Of a stretch of DNA of 64,000 bases, positions 12,201-27,200 are shown piece by piece. Made by a program: the position numbers and the translations under genes. The DNA is taken from contig WBMZ01015636.1 of assembly GCA_013400975.1 (NCBI GenBank), positions 26,911 through 90,910 on the forward strand, in the 5' to 3' direction. Origin of the DNA: Atrichornis clamosus (Eukaryota > Chordata > Aves > Passeriformes > Menuridae). Position 1 is the stretch's first letter; the number at the start of each line of letters is the position of its first letter. The notes below the pieces were generated by a model, which had not been told where the DNA came from, searched no databases, and was given only the letters and a program-made list of their open reading frames with translations.

Positions 12201-15200
12201 TCTTTGTCCTTTTCTGTTCACTTTACTCCCTTCAGCTTCTTCTGCTTCCTGCTGGTCCATTTACACTGTGAATTTGTCCCACTTGAATCTTCCAGTGAAC
12301 TGATTGTTAATCAGTGCATCCCATGCCACCCCAACACCAGAAATCACCATACAAGGGAGGTTCATACCTTTTGGCTGGAGCTCAGAAGTGGTGTCATCCA
12401 AAATTTGAGAAAGAACAGCTTTTACGAGGCTACAGTTGCATGGGCTACATGGGCTACGGGTGGGATGCAGCTGAATAATAGCCTTTGATTTCAGAAGTTA
12501 ATGCAGCAGAGAAGCCAGATAAATTCAGGCTGAGTTCAGACCTGAGAGGTGTGCAGTCTGGTAGACGGGAAAGTTTTTTGCAGTGGTCTCTGTATAGCAC
12601 ATGAAAGGAACTGATTTGCACGGCTGGATGCAGGTGTGGATTGCCCAGCTGTCCTGCTTGTTTAAAATAGGATTTGAACGTCTTTTATTTTTTTGGAAAG
12701 TGCTTTAACATTTGCTCAATAGGCTGTTCACTGGAATGGTGGCATGTTGAGGCTGTGGGCCCTCAGATGGCTGAGCTGTGCACAGTGTGAGCACTGCTGA
12801 AAGCATCTCCTGTTGTTCTGTGGCATGAGCAGCTGAGCGTGGGACAAAAATTGATGCTCTTTGTTACTTGCATCTAGAATCACTGAAGTGCCCTGGCTGG
12901 TAGCTTCTGAGAGGAGGTTTAAGAAGCATTGATAGAAAATGATGTATCTATTTTTGTGTTTCAGCACTTAGGAGAGAATTTATGATGTATAGATAGAGTT
13001 CATAGATATTTCAAGCGTTTCATATGTGTGTGTTTAATGGAATGGATTGCCACTTTAGTGAACATAGCATCAGATCAGCTCTGTTAATTGAAAAAGATTT
13101 TTCACATTATTGCTAATGATGTGACACAGTTTTGTTAGATATGGTGCATAAAATAGCACTACTTCAAGTGACATTAATGTATGCATTTAAATTCCTTTTT
13201 TCCCATTTACGTGCATTATTGATTTTATTTCATTGTTGAGCAGCTAATGGATTTATAATTTGAATACAGTCACTGTAATCAATGATGGGATTATTAGACT
13301 TATAAATAGAACCTTGAAACTATGATGAGGTAATTTCCCAGTGACATTATAGTGAGTGGGCTGCCCAACCAGGAAGACTGAGTGGGTGAGGTCCTCCAAA
13401 GACAGATAGGAGCAACCTCATGTTCAGAAGCCCTGGTCCTCACAAGGTACTTCAACCACCCTGACACCTGTTGGAGGTGCAACACAGCAGGGGGTTCCTG
13501 GAATGTCTTCACGATAATTTTCTTCTCCAAATGATAGAAGAGTCAGTGAGGAGAGGTGCTTTGCTGGACCTTGGTTGCGATTCATGATGCAGAGCCTAAT
13601 TGGAGCCCTGCAGCCAGTGGTGTTCCCCAGGGGTCAGTACTGGTTCCAGTCTGGTTCATCTTACTCATCCAGTGCCCTGGATGAAGGGACAGAGTTTGCT
13701 GAGGAAGTTTGCTCAGGAGGAGTGATCAATACTCCAAAGTGCTGTGCTGCCATTCAGCAAGACCTGGACAGGCTGGAGATGTGGGTGGAGAGGAACATAA
13801 TGAAATTCAACCAATTCTGAGTTAATTCCTCTGGATTTGCATAGCTGCCATTGTTTCAAATCTGGATGAGTTTATTCTTTTCTGATACCTTATTTGAAGG
13901 AAGTATTTGAGAAGTGCTGTAGACATGAGTCCATTGCTATGTTTTTGGTGTTGTTGGGCAAAGATCATGGATTTCAGAACTGTCCCCGTTCTGCTTCTCA
14001 AAAAAGATGATGATTAAGTTGTGCAAGGCAGTTGATTGTTTTAGGTGGGAGACGGCAGTGGAAGGATGAAGAAAGGCCCTTGTGATGCCTGGCTTGGGAA
14101 GGGTCTGGGTTTAGCCTGTTCATGCAAAGTAGCTGTGTGGACATCCCCTTGAGTCTCATCAGCCTCTCCTGAAGACTCTGAATACCCCCTACTCACTGTG
14201 GCATGTGGGAATAGTGCAACCTCCTGTTACCAGCCAAGCTAAGATTCTACTGGAAAGATTATATGAGAATGATAAGAACATGAGTAATATCCTGCTGAGT
14301 CTCAGCTACAGCCTGTCTAGCCCAGGGCTGCACACAGTGAAGCTGGAAATAGTGTTTAGGGAGAGCTGTGGAGCCTGAGAGCTTTCTGCAGTCTGCTCAT
14401 ACTCCCCAGCACGCTCAGTTGGAGAATTCACAGGGACGTACACCTGTCTGTTCCCTTTAGGATCTCTCCAAGTGAGAGTCTCAGCCTATTTCATCTCTCC
14501 TCCTGGGGCAGCTTCTTCATCTTCTTGACCATTTACTTGCCTGTCTCAGTGTGTGCAAACCCTCCTTGTTCTTTGTGCCCTGCCTTGTGATGTCCAAAAT
14601 TTGCTGTATTTCTTGGCTGCTGCTACATCTTGGTTCAGAGGGACAGTCAATGACCCCTAGATCTTCCAAGCTGTAGCTGCAAGTTCTGAATTCAGCATTG
14701 TTGAGGAGCCATTTAGGTTATTTTCATCCATATATATGGTCTTATCTGTGTCAAATCTCACCTGACAATTCTTTGCCCACTGACACTTGGAGAGTTCTTC
14801 TGGAATTCCTTATTATTGGCATTTGGCTCCTTGAAAGAGCTTTGGGACATCTGCAAACTTGCAGATTTCACTCTAGTCATGGTGAATCATGTCTGGGTTA
14901 CACAGCCCCCACATTGGGAGCAAGCAGCAGGTTAGCAAGGAACAGCCACAAGAAAAGAGCGTCATCTGCACAACTCCATCCCTAATTTGGGACCTCTGTG
15001 TCCTTCAACAATGATCCCAATGATCACAGCTGTCCCTGTCTTTGCAAACTTAATGCTGCTTCGTGAGCTTGCCTGTAACTGAATCTTGTTCTCTAAATAT
15101 GGGTGTACTAAAGACTCAGTTTTCCCCTCAGATAATGAGGGCTTGTACCTCTTCAAGTGAGAGACTAGTCAATGGGTGCCTTGCATGTGGTAGCTGTCAG

Positions 15201-18200
15201 GCAAATTGATCCCAAGGGATGTTCTTTTTAAAGCAGTTACATCTAATATATAAGCAGTTCAAGCATGATTGAAATAGAAATTAAGTATGACAGTCTCCGT
15301 CCACCTTTGCCTTGATTTGATGACATTGCATGTCAATCATTTTAACAATATAGTGATTATAATAACATTGTGAACATGGTAATTTCTTTTACTGAATAGA
15401 AAGTAATCAAGATATGGTGAGATTTTGGTTGAGTTGCCTAAATCACTGAGAAATTCTGTTGTGGAGTCAGGAAGGTGACACAAGCTCACCCAATTCAAAG
15501 CTCTGCATGTGTCCTGTATTTAGTGGCTGTTAGAAACATGTCTGGCATGTGGAAGTCAGCTCTAATGGAAAAGCATTTGTCTTCTTTTAGGAAATCCAAT
15601 CCTAAAATGACAGAAATTTGCATTATTATGAGCTTGTTAATGAATTCCTTTCCTTGTTCATATCAACCTTTGACAAAAAGCAAGGATTCAACTGTATATT
15701 TGTCCACTTGAATAAATACTCTGAGCAGTACGCAGCTATATTTTTTGTCTTTGGAGGCTGTAACTACTGTAACACGTGTCAGCAGGGAGGGCTCTGGGCA
15801 ACACTTTCTGAGGCTTGCCTGGAGGCATTAGAAGAAACAGTTCTTCCAGCCTGGCAGTTTTAAACCTGCGGCACGTGAAAAGTCCTGATTTGAGAGTGTT
15901 AATGTGCAGCAGGATCTATGGCCTTGTTAATAGTTCATTTCATGACCTCCTGACTTTCCAGGTGGTGTGTTTGCTTGTGCAGGTAGGAGGGTGAGGTTTG
16001 TGTGACTGGTGGTCGGATACCTTTGAAGAAGGAAAGAAAAAAGAGCATTGCTTGCTGTCTCTGTTGGTATTGGTGTCCTGAGTAGCTGAAATGTGAAGGA
16101 ATTGGTCTGTCACTGCCTGCTGACATCTTTGCACTACCAGAGCCCTGGCTGCAGAGATTGAGAACGTGGGCAATCTGAAGAAAGGAATGACATTTCATTT
16201 TGAGGCCTGCCCAAAACCGTAGTAAATTTCTGAGGGACCAAGGAGCATGGTCTAGAAGAGACCCGGGTCAGATTGAGATCAGAAGCTCCTGTTGAGAAGG
16301 AAGAAGCTTCTGATTCTCCATCCTTGTACTGCCAAGGATGCCAGTGATGGATGTAGCTGGGTGTGTGCCCTGCCCTTGGAGGCTGAAGTCCTTTCTGCGT
16401 GAAGTACAGACTGCTAATGATTTTTGGTGGTGAAGATCTAAACCTTCAACCTACTGCTGTAATTCAGATATTATTTAAAAAAGCAAGAGCTCTGAGGTTG
16501 TCTTTGGATTGCCTATACTACTTTCCAGTCTGTGACAGCAGATGGGCCCTCCTATTTCTATTTAATTCTACTTCTCTGTAATTTTTCTCCTCCTGCCTCA
16601 TCTTCAGAGATTGATGATAAGCCAGGCATTAGCAACTCTTATAGCTGAAAACCTTTTTTTAGAGAAGGGATATTATGCTCTGCATTTGATTTACGTTGAA
16701 CACGAGATGCATATAAAAGTTTGAAACTACAGGTTTAGGCGTTCTTGTTACCACATCGCAGCTGCAGGTTATAAATGACTACAGTAGTGTATTGTAGTTA
16801 TAAAATGCCCTAGTTATTTTATAATGAGCCCTGGCAGAAACAATGTCAAATGGCAGTAAAAAGTTTATCCAGAACACGCTTTGCTTCAGCCTGGCATATG
16901 CTACCCTGTTAACTTTATGTAATGCTCGTCAGTCAGGAGGAGACATTTCTCACAGAAGACGTATGCAGGACTTATCCGCGCTTATGGGAAAGAAGGGTTT
17001 ATAGTGGGAGCATTATCCAGCTAGAGATTTACGTCACATTTGTTCCAGTCTGTGGTAGTAGGTCATAAGAGTCTTTGCATGAATCATTTAGGTGGAAAAT
17101 TATTGTTTTATCATATATAAACAGTAGATTTAATACATTGCAAAATCATTACATCAAGCAGTTTTTGCAGTTTAATTGACTGTGACATTCTAGTCAGAAA
17201 GGGAAAAATAGTAAGTTAAAGCAAATTCTCAAAATTCTGTCTGCCTGCTACTCCGAAAGGGGTAAAGAAAACTTAAAAAGAAAAGGGGGAAAAAAATCAC
17301 TGGTACAGACTCAGGCTGTACCAGAGCAGCTAGAACTTCACTTGCAATGCCCTGTTGAATGCTTTCATTATGGGACCAATTTTTTGAAGTAAAATAAATT
17401 GTACTGTGTTCTGATTTTGATAAACAGATGTGTGTCAGACTCATGGAGGCTCTTGTAATTTTCTTCATTCCCTCTTTAGTTATTCTGGTTTTGACACTTT
17501 TTTGCAGCTCTATCCAAACTTATGGAGTTTTTTTGCCATGACAGTATTATCCTGGGACTGATCTATTTTCCTATAGATTTTTATATTCCCATGTTTTCTT
17601 GCCTGTTGCCAGATAAATGTTTTGCATGCATTACAGAGACCAAGTGACATGACCTAGCTTGGCTTTTTTGGATCCCAGGACAAAGGTCAATGTCCAGAGA
17701 ATGGAAATACTCAGAAAACTGGAAACATTATGGCTTAGTTTTTGGCTTTGCACTTCAAACTCGTAAAGAGCTTGTTAGAATTGTAATTGTCCTCTGCATA
17801 GTAATGGCCTGAGAGAGTACTTTGTATCTGGAAATTTCATCTATGGCCAACTTCTTTATAGTGTAATTTTGGGCTAGTCTGACTTGCTTAAACCTGGGCA
17901 GATGTTTCCTGCCGTCTAGTCACAGCAGTGAGCCTGCGTACTGGGTATCAGGAATGGGGCAGGGGATGCCCCTGCTCTGCCCAGCACACTTCCACCTCGG
18001 TAGCCTGAGGATATCAGGTCCTCTCCATCTCATCCTGCCCTTTCTCCCAGACTTTGGCCCTCTTAACTGGGAACAGCTCATGCTGTAACTGCTTGTTGTG
18101 TCCCTGCCCGCTTCAGCTGTGTGTGTGGATGCTGCCAGCCAGGAATGGAGCACGGCTAGCTCTGCTCCCGTGTCCTCAGGATCGGCACTTGGACCAAAAT

Positions 18201-21200
18201 CCTCCTTTCCATGAGGGCACTGATAAGAAGCACCAAGATATTGGTCATTACTGCACTTGCAAATTGCTTGGTGTGACATTTTCACATTTGTCCTTGCCAT
18301 GCTCTTACTGGTGCCAGTTTTCATGTGGTTTTGGAGAAAGTAGAGGAAACGGGTCCTGTAGAGCAATTCTAGAAATCTTTCCTTTGAGGTTTAGCTTCTT
18401 TCCAGAGGGTTTTTGGTTTTTTCCAATGGCTTTTGTCTGGCAAACATTTTCTTAGAAAATTGAAACAAACATTACTCTCTGGATGTGGAGCCCTATGACA
18501 GTTTAAATAATCAGTGCAGTCAGTAACATTTCATGTTGACAAGGTTGTGATTTCTGTGTTTGATCATTAATGATTTACAAAAATTCAGTAAATGAGGAAG
18601 CACAGCTCCCTCTCAGCAGTTTGGAGTCTTCTCTCTGTGAAGATTTGCATGCTTCAAAAAGTCATGCAAAGTTACTCTCATTCCTCTAGAGAATTATGTT
18701 TTCCACATACAGTCCCCAGAAAAGGATGTGTTGAGATGAGGGAAGTGCATGAAATAATTCCTGCATTTAGTAAAAAAAAAAAAAAAAAGTCCCATTCTTG
18801 TTTTATGGTGTGACAAACTGGAGTGTCCAGACCTGGGAGGGTCCCATTACTTGTCTTTATTTTTCTTGCCTCAGGGTAGATGACTTGAACCTGACAAATT
18901 TCCTCATACCTGAGCCCTCCTCATCACCTGAGAGATGTAGCTGTCTCAGGGAGAGCTGAATACGGCCATGCTGGAAAATCCTGTCACTTTGGATGGTGCA
19001 AGCAGTTCTTGAAATGAGTCCTAAATTTGAAGAACTTTTGTCGTCTTTCAGCTTCTCACCATGCAGCAAAACCGATATTACTTCTGTGTTTAATACTAAT
19101 TGGGTAGTTGAAGACCATGAAAATGTTATGAATTGTCTTCTGCAGTAGTCTTCTGATTATTTTATCTTGTATGTTGTCCGTTTTTTTCCTTTACAAGAAT
19201 CAATCCGTTCTCCTTGTCTTCCCCTCATCCTCCTTTCATGCATGCACAGAACTGACAGTAAAACTTACAGAAACAAAAATTACAGTTTGACTTTTCAAAT
19301 GTGTCTAATGTGGGAATGGTAATTTATCCAACTTAGATATGTTGGTTTGGAAAGTATATTAACCATCTGCTATCTGAAATATCAGGTTCGATTTGGTTCA
19401 AGTTACATGCCTGATATGTCCACAATCAGTGGTCTCTTAGAAATGTAGGCTTTTAACTTCTCATAGAAATAAAGTGGTGTAAAAGGAATATGTGTTACAC
19501 ATGGCTTATATTTTTGTTAAGTGTGAATAGCTTTTACAGGAATTGAACTGTTAACAGATTCCAGTCAGTTCTTACAAATCTGTTACACTTTCCTGTAAAA
19601 TTCAGTGAAGCCTCTTGCTAACTCTACAGATTTCATGTTCAGCTTTAGATCATGCCATCATTTAGATTATGCATTAATTAGTGTGATTGGTTAGAAACAC
19701 GTTGCTTCTTCTGTCTTTGGTTCAAAATTTTACTTAAACAGGATTTTCTTTGTTTCAAGGTCAGCTGTATAGCCCCTATTGAAAGTGAGTGGGTAAATGT
19801 GTCTTGGGGATTCATCTTGAGCCTGTAATTTTTAATCTGAGATAGTAGCTTATGTGATAGAGGGTTACGGTTGTCTTCCTGACAGAACATGGGGGACTAT
19901 TCAGGTGTTATCCTGCCAGTGGTTGCTGGTTGGGTGTCCTGTTGCTGGCCATCATGCCAGCACTGCTGGGCATGGCAGACCCTGATGTGCCACTTTGTAG
20001 GCTCCATGTACTGGCTCCAGAGGTTGTGGTGTAGATTTTTCAGTCTGTAAATTGCTAAACCCATTGTAAGCTCCACTTACTGTCAGTGCTTTGTGTCAGC
20101 TCCTGGAACTCTGAAGTTCAGATGTCACGCTGGATTTCACCCATCTGCATGTTGTTCCCCACGCCATATTCTTTCTGTGACTCGTATAGGTCAAGACCAC
20201 ACATTTGTTGCTTCAGTGCATTAATGATCAAATCCTGCTTTATCGACCCCCTCAAGGTTCATTACTCCATCACTTAGTTATAAGCAATTAACCACATGAG
20301 TGGATCTGATCCTTTTCCAAGCTTCTCTGTTCTGGCTGTCATTGCCAGTAGATCATGGATAGGATAGACAAACTCCCTTTTTACAGCACATTTTCCTGCC
20401 ATACTATGTCTTTGTGCCAGTCTTGATGTCTAGCAGTGCTTGGTCTCTGTCTTTTTACTTGCATTACTAAGAAATCTGATCTCGTGAGACTCCTGTATTA
20501 TAAAGTGAAGGGTTTTGCAGAGGGTTGTTCAAAGTTTCCAATTTGGCTTCTAGCATGAGTAGCTTCAATAGGATTAACTTAATCTGCATGAATATTATTC
20601 TATGTCTTAGCTTCAGATCTCTTAGGTGAGTTCTATAAAAGTACTTTTTTGCATAGCACTCTATGGTAAAGCTTTAGTCAGCCACTCCATAATACTGATA
20701 ATAGTGTTAACCTTGAAAGAGCAGACCTTCAAAAGAGCTGGGTGCACCTTCTTCATGTAGACTTTGCTGGGAACTGGGAATTCAGCACGCAGCCTATAGG
20801 AATGAGTCCAGATGAAACTCCAGACAGCCTTTCATGCACCAGTTGAGCACTACTTGGTTGGCAGAGTTTTCTTTTCCTTGGTACCTAATAATCGGGTTGC
20901 CGCAGTTCTCATGAGAAAATCTCTATTTGTATTGTCAGTGAATGAGAAAATTTGAGGGTGTGTATGTAACTGGGAAGGCCCTATTACCATGTCTGCATAT
21001 CTGTGTAGTTGTAAAACATGATCTATGGCAGCTCAAATTTTAAAATTTGGTGGCTTCCCAGGAAGTACCTAATTACATTTGTGCTTCATTACAAGGCTGT
21101 CTCCTTTCCTGGAATCTATTTTAGCTAATTAGTTGGAAATGTCAGAGTAGTATTTCAGATGACAGAAACATCATATATTATCATACATGAAGCAATTAAC

Positions 21201-24200
21201 TCTTTTGACAAATATTTATTGTGGTGTCATCTTTAATTAAATCTTAGGACTCCCAGACATAGAGCAGGTTCTTCTGAAAACAAGGCTTCCCAGCACTGTC
21301 AATGAGCATTTGACTGATGTGGCTTAATTGAACTCAGTACTTGAAAGAGTTGGTGGCCTAAACATGAAGATATAGACATGACACAATTTCACAATACAGA
21401 TGTCTGATATTTTGGCAATATCTCAAAACAATGGCCCCCCTTCCAAACTCTGTCTCAGGCACTGCAGATGCATTATGCTGGAGAAGATGCATCTCCAGTC
21501 ACTCCTGTTCTTCCACTGGAACAGTTTGTGGGAGAAAAGTGTCGTCCACTTGTGCTGCTAAGAAAAATAATACTGAAAACCAAGGCTGTACATATGTTTT
21601 AAAAAAAATCAATTTTCTTTTATTTAGTTCTTGGGGCTATTCATGTGGAAACATGTTACAAATGTGACTGTTTGGTTAGTTCCTCTTAAACAGATAGGTC
21701 TTGTAGGTGATGTGCCACTGAGAAATAATTCCTGACAGTCATAACTGAACCAGATAAACAGTTCTGCCAGCTCCCAAATAACGCTGTAAAACAAAAGGGT
21801 TCTGCTTATCGTTTTCCATTTCTTCATGCCTGTCAAACTATTTAACTGTGCATTACCCACCACAAAGTTTCCCTGGGTTTTTCCACTCCTCCGCTGCGGT
21901 CACGGTTTTTACCTTCTCTGTTGCTGGACTTACTGTGATACACTTGTGCACCTGTGTCACTCCTCAGCTGCTGCTGATCTTCTCCTTCAGACAGTCTTTG
22001 CAAGAGCTGCATGAGCTTTTTCGCTGTCATGGCTGTGCATTAAAGTGTACTAACCTGCACATATGTTTTTATTTTTATCAGGCAGAAGCAGCACCAGAAA
22101 GTGGCCGAGATGTTCCCAATGTCCAGGTCAGCTCAGGGCAGACCGGCTCGGACCCCGCGGGAGCAGGCGGCACGGCGGCCTCCCAGAGCATGGTTGCTCC
22201 AGCTGGGGTCTCGGCAGGTACCTCAGCTGCAGCTTCCTTCTTCATAAGGTAGTTTTTCACCTTTCTGGTTTCCGTAACTGCTCGCGGGTCTTCAGACAGC
22301 TGGGGACTGCTGCTCAGTCTTTGCCATGGGTAGAAGGTGCAGCGTGCGGTGCTGGTTGCTGAGAGGGGGAGGTCATGGCTGTGGCTTTCTGCTGCCACTG
22401 GGGAGCAGGGATGGGATGGGGATGCCCTGTTTCTCTCTCTGGAGACCTGAGCAGGATCGTCTATTGACCAAAACCCAAAAAAAAGTGTGTTGAGCTTTGT
22501 CAAGTCCTTAATGGCCATTTCCACTACAAGTCTGCTATTCTGTAGGTTTCCTTGGAACAAAAGGTGAAGTAACAAGTTTTTTTCACTTGAATCTAAATAG
22601 AAAAAAGTTAAATTTTTATTCAGTAGCTTGGCCTATGTGTCCAAATAAAAGTTTTTCCATTATTGGTAGCAACAGTTAAAACAATTTGACATTTTTTTAG
22701 CAATAACCCAGAACAATCCTTTTTTTTTTTCTATTCTTGTGTCTTATAACAAAAATGATATGTTAGTTTTGTTTGGATGTTTGTTGTAATTAGCAATGTT
22801 GATTAAATGCAATACGCTGTCAAGCAGATGGTATTTAAAACAACAAAAATTCAGGGCTTTGTACTTGCATTTCAACTCCTTTTTTAATTCAGAACTGAAC
22901 ATATTTTGAGACGATATTGAAAAACCTATGTCTGTGAATGGCACTAAAGTAAAATTTATGCCCTGAGTATCTCTCTTAGCATGTAATCACAATGGTAATT
23001 TTTTTGTTTCCTTTTCAGTGGTCTTTAACGTGTTTTGTACCATTAAATAAATGATGCTTACCATAAGTTGCAATCTGACCTCAGAAGGAGCTCAACTTCC
23101 CAAGTTGTTTAGTTACCTAAGTAAGGACAGATGAATCCTCTCCAAAGTATCTAGACTGGATGTCAGCACAGCTTTTGTCACTGTGTTTCATATTGTATGA
23201 ACAGTGTGATTTTAGCTTAATCTATGTGGGATTTATTTTAGTGTCAATCTGTATGTCATAAGCAAATGTAAAGATTTGTCCCTTTCACTGGGAAAGCCAG
23301 AAAATAAAATACCTTCCTTGGAAATAAGAGAGAGAAATCAGTACCTAATAGTCTGAAACAAGACCCAGAATCTTTTCTCCTGGTGATGCTTTTGTCACTG
23401 GTCAGCAAAACTCAGTTCTGTTTTTTTTGTGAAGTGATTGTCATTGGCTTGATTCAAAGATTCTTGAAGTCAGGAGCAAGACTGCAAAGTGACATCAATG
23501 TATGTTGGATCAGGCCCTAATTGCTTCTCATGAATCTGTCTTTGCCTTGGGTGAATCAGAATTTTACAGCTTTAGCAGCTCTGTGCTAGCTAAAACATTT
23601 AAAAAACCCATCACTACATTGCTTATTCCCTACCTATGTTTCTTATGTTCAAAATTGATTCTCTTGAATTTTTTAACCGAAGGACAGAGCTGGTGGAAAT
23701 TTTTGTGCACAAAGCATTTGTTTGTCTTTATGTTGTTGTTGAAACCCAGGAAAAAAAACATCTCACAAAGGCTGGGGGAGAGAGATCCAGCACTGGTCCC
23801 TGGGGGTCATAAATGTGTTGAGCAGATCCTCAGGTGGGTGCAAAGTCCTGGTCAGGCTGCTCCCCCAACACTGGCATTAACCTCAGGAGAGGCTCCCTCT
23901 CCCACTGCTCCTTCTCTTCTTACTCCTCCTGCCATTGGGACATTTATGGATCAAAGTTTCCATGCCGAGTCTTCCTCCTGCCCTCAAGCTGTGGAGTCCT
24001 CTCAGTGGGAGGGGAGAGGAAGAGGAGGAAATCTTAGAGGATGAGTGAGTGACGACACAGATACTGACAGAAATGTCTTAGCCAGGGAGTATTAGGATAT
24101 CGCCAGTTTGGGGGGTTTTTGTTCCGTACTGATGGGCTATCAGGCTTCTTTTCTCCACCCCTTCCAGGCCTGTCTTCTTCACTTTGCACCATCCAGACCT

Positions 24201-27200
24201 GAACATGTTGAGGCAGAAGGTCATCCCTGCCTTGAATCCTGTGCAGCAGCATCCACTTCTCTCTCCTTCATCTCTCTGTTCAGCTAATCCTCTCCCAGGA
24301 AGCACCTGGAGATGAAAGAGGAGTCATGGCAGTAGTGTCATGCGGTAGTCCCTGTTCATTATATTTGCTGACTTTTTTCCATACTATAACTCCTCAACCA
24401 CTTAAAATCTGAACTTCATAGCAAGGCCAGTGTGTTACTCACATTATGCAGAGCCTGGCACATTGTGTTCTTGTTCTTTTACTGAAATAAATGCAGTTTA
24501 TATATTAACAATCACACAGACATACACATATATATTTATTTATTTTTGCAAATCATTGGCCTCTCTTTGACCAATTCTACTGAGGATCTTCATCTTTTTA
24601 CATGAGCCTTTTGTAAAAGGAGCTGTGGTTGGAACTTTGCCTTGCGAAAGGGCTGTTTTGCCCTAGAAATAAAGTAGCTAGGCAAAGCTAGGCATGTATG
24701 TTAATATTCCCTGTATTTGGGTGCAGGGTTAGTTACTTTGGGAGACAAAGCCTTCATAGAGTGCATGTGGAAACTGTGATTTCTTGAGCCACAGCAACAC
24801 TAGATACAGATTTATTTTTTTTTCACATGAATAAGGATTCTAATCTTATTTTTCATGAACAGCATTCGCTGTGTTTGTACAGTTCCTAGCACAATTAGCT
24901 TTTGGGTTGTGACATGGCTTCCTGGCAGCATATAAATGTCTTTTTCTCCTTAAAATTAGAGTCTCTATTTGGTGAAGTAACACCTTTACACTCCTGCTTT
25001 TGGACTGTTTTATGCCTGGGAAGACCTGTGCAGGGTGTTTTTTGGTTGGTTGTTTTGTTTATTGTTCCTCGATAAGAGATAGAGTTTTGTGTTTGTAAGG
25101 TCACACACCCCAGAGATGGTACAGAGAGTTCGTGTCCTCACCTGGAAAATAACAGCTAAGAGCTGCAGCAAAAAGGTTACCTGGTGATAAGAGGTCCCCG
25201 TGGTTAAATTGAGTATCTTTAAGATATTCTTTTCAGGGAATGCATTGATTTTGTTAAGCATATGTGCAGCCCAAATCTACATATTCATCCAAAGCTCTTT
25301 CTCATTTGAATGTCATATTTAATTTCTCCTAGCTTAATTATGTTCTGCTTAAAGAAAAAAAAAGTATTTTATTCATTACTAAGAAATGCAGAGAAGCGCT
25401 AAGTATTCAAAATCAAAGCCAAATATTAAAGACAGCAGACAGAAGCGTATTAAGAAATTAAATCAGTTTTAAGCTTTTTTCCTCACTGTGATCTGTCACA
25501 GAAGGAGGAAAGCTTTGATTAACATCTGACTGTGTCACGCAAGCAAATTGCCAGACATCGCTCAGTGGTCGTGCACTGGAGGACCAGAGGATTTAGCAGA
25601 AAATGGAGCTTCTCAGTAGGTCACTGCCAGAATGAGAAAGCCAGGGCAAAAAGCACAGCTCATGTTCATGGCTGCCTGTGAAGAGATTCCCAGTTCATGC
25701 TTACAACTCAAGAGGAGAAGTTTATTCTTGCATTCTTCAGATTTAAGAAGAATGCAGCTGGCTTTGTCCCTTGGTGCGGCATGAACTGTGCCTTGCCTAG
25801 TGCTCCATGCTTTATACCTGTTTCCAGGTGGGTTTTTTGTATAAGGAACCTGAACAAACTTTATATTACCAAGTGAAAATATGGGAGATAGTCGTAGGAC
25901 CCTTCTGTGGGCTATGCTTGCAGCTAAGTAAATATTGGCATGTTTTGTTATAAAGCTGTAATAAGCCATTGGGTTTTTTTGTCACGCGAACATCTGGGGA
26001 AGAGAGGAAATGGTGTTTCCAAGAACAGGCAGGAGTAGGGCAGCGAGGAGAAGAATGGGCGGGCACTTGGGAAGAGGTTAATGGGCTGTATGACAAAAAA
26101 GAAAATACCACTCCCTTGGGAGGAGAATGAAGACCCCCAATAAATAGAAGCTGTCACCATTAACGTGCCATTTCCGCCTGCTGGGGGCTGGTGACGGTGG
26201 CGGCAGCAGTGCCTGTGCAGCTGGGTGGGGGCGTGGTGTTTGGAGAGCAGGGATGCCTGCCCACAGTGCACAAGCTGGAGCGAGGGTTTGAGCAGTGACA
26301 GAAGAAAATATGTATCAAAGCAAACAACCCTGAGGAGTGTTGAGCAGAAGACAAACTATTAAGTCCCTCTTCTAAAATTCTCATCTTGTTTGATGTTGAG
26401 TTGATCTTTTCAAACTGGTTTGCTCACAGGGTTGCACTTGTTTCTGTGGGACTGCTGCCTTTGAAGTGGGGAAATAACTGCATAGGTGCAGCTCCTTTCC
26501 CTTGTATCCACCTGCTTTTGGTTGACAAATTAGTCTCCCAGACATAGCACTCACTAGTTTTCAGGTTTCTAAATTATTTGCAGTGTTGCTGGGTTTTGCT
26601 AGATTAAAACCATTTAAGATAATAAATCTGGAGAATCACAGTGGTGAATCACACCCATTATCTTTCCACTCTCATCATCCTCCTGCATGTTTGGGAAAGC
26701 TGTGTCAATTTAGACATGATATAAAACATTGCACATGATATGCTTTTTGCAAGCAGCTTTTCTTAACAAAATATACAAACTCTGAGTAATGTAATTGAAC
26801 ATCTGAAGAGTTAAAATAAGCATAGTTGTCTTTTTATAGAATCAGGATATTCCATCATATTTTAATGCCTGTGAGTTTGGATTAAAGAATCTAATTATTC
26901 ACTAATGAGCAGTAATGGTACATATAAACTAAGGGTCACTATCCTATTACAGGCACCTGATGGTTCACTGATAAGCATTTGGTCATTAGATTGACCATAA
27001 AATATAGTCAATAATTGAGGTTACTCATAGAGCAGACACCTTATCAGCTTTAGGCATGGTGGGACAGCTTGTCAGTACTCTGTGTCCTGATTGTGCTGTG
27101 ACTGAGCATATGATTAGGGTATTGAAGCAGGCTGTATCTAATGAAACTGCAGGAAAGGCATAGCAATATTAGCACAACCACTAAATGACTAATGTGTTTT

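Larger units (their letters stand above)
6273..22081 (+). other. KIF26A: KIF26A intron after exon 1, with CR1 relics
   Basis: This 15.8 kb GT-AG intron runs from GTAAGT at 6273 to TTTTTATCAG at 22081. It holds a (TC)7 run at 8037-8050, a T19 run at 8424-8442, an A17 run at 18772-18788, and a cluster of decayed interspersed repeats between about 13.36 and 14.89 kb that are listed separately. Open frames up to about 148 codons occur on both strands but lack recognisable domains. No convincing extra exon was seen. Confidence 0.85.

Noticed and set aside
17920..18366. 148-codon minus frame and the overlapping 133-codon + frame
   Set aside because: Overlapping frames in a moderately GC-rich intronic stretch with no domain, start or splice support.
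22218..22223. Donor-like CAG|GTACCT inside exon 2
   Set aside because: Use would leave a phase incompatible with exon 3 and remove the conserved AASFFIR end.
23502..24044. 180-codon + strand open frame in the second large intron
   Set aside because: No recognisable domain, a hydrophobic patch followed by a Pro/Ser-rich run from GC-rich sequence, no splice context, and a length compatible with chance.
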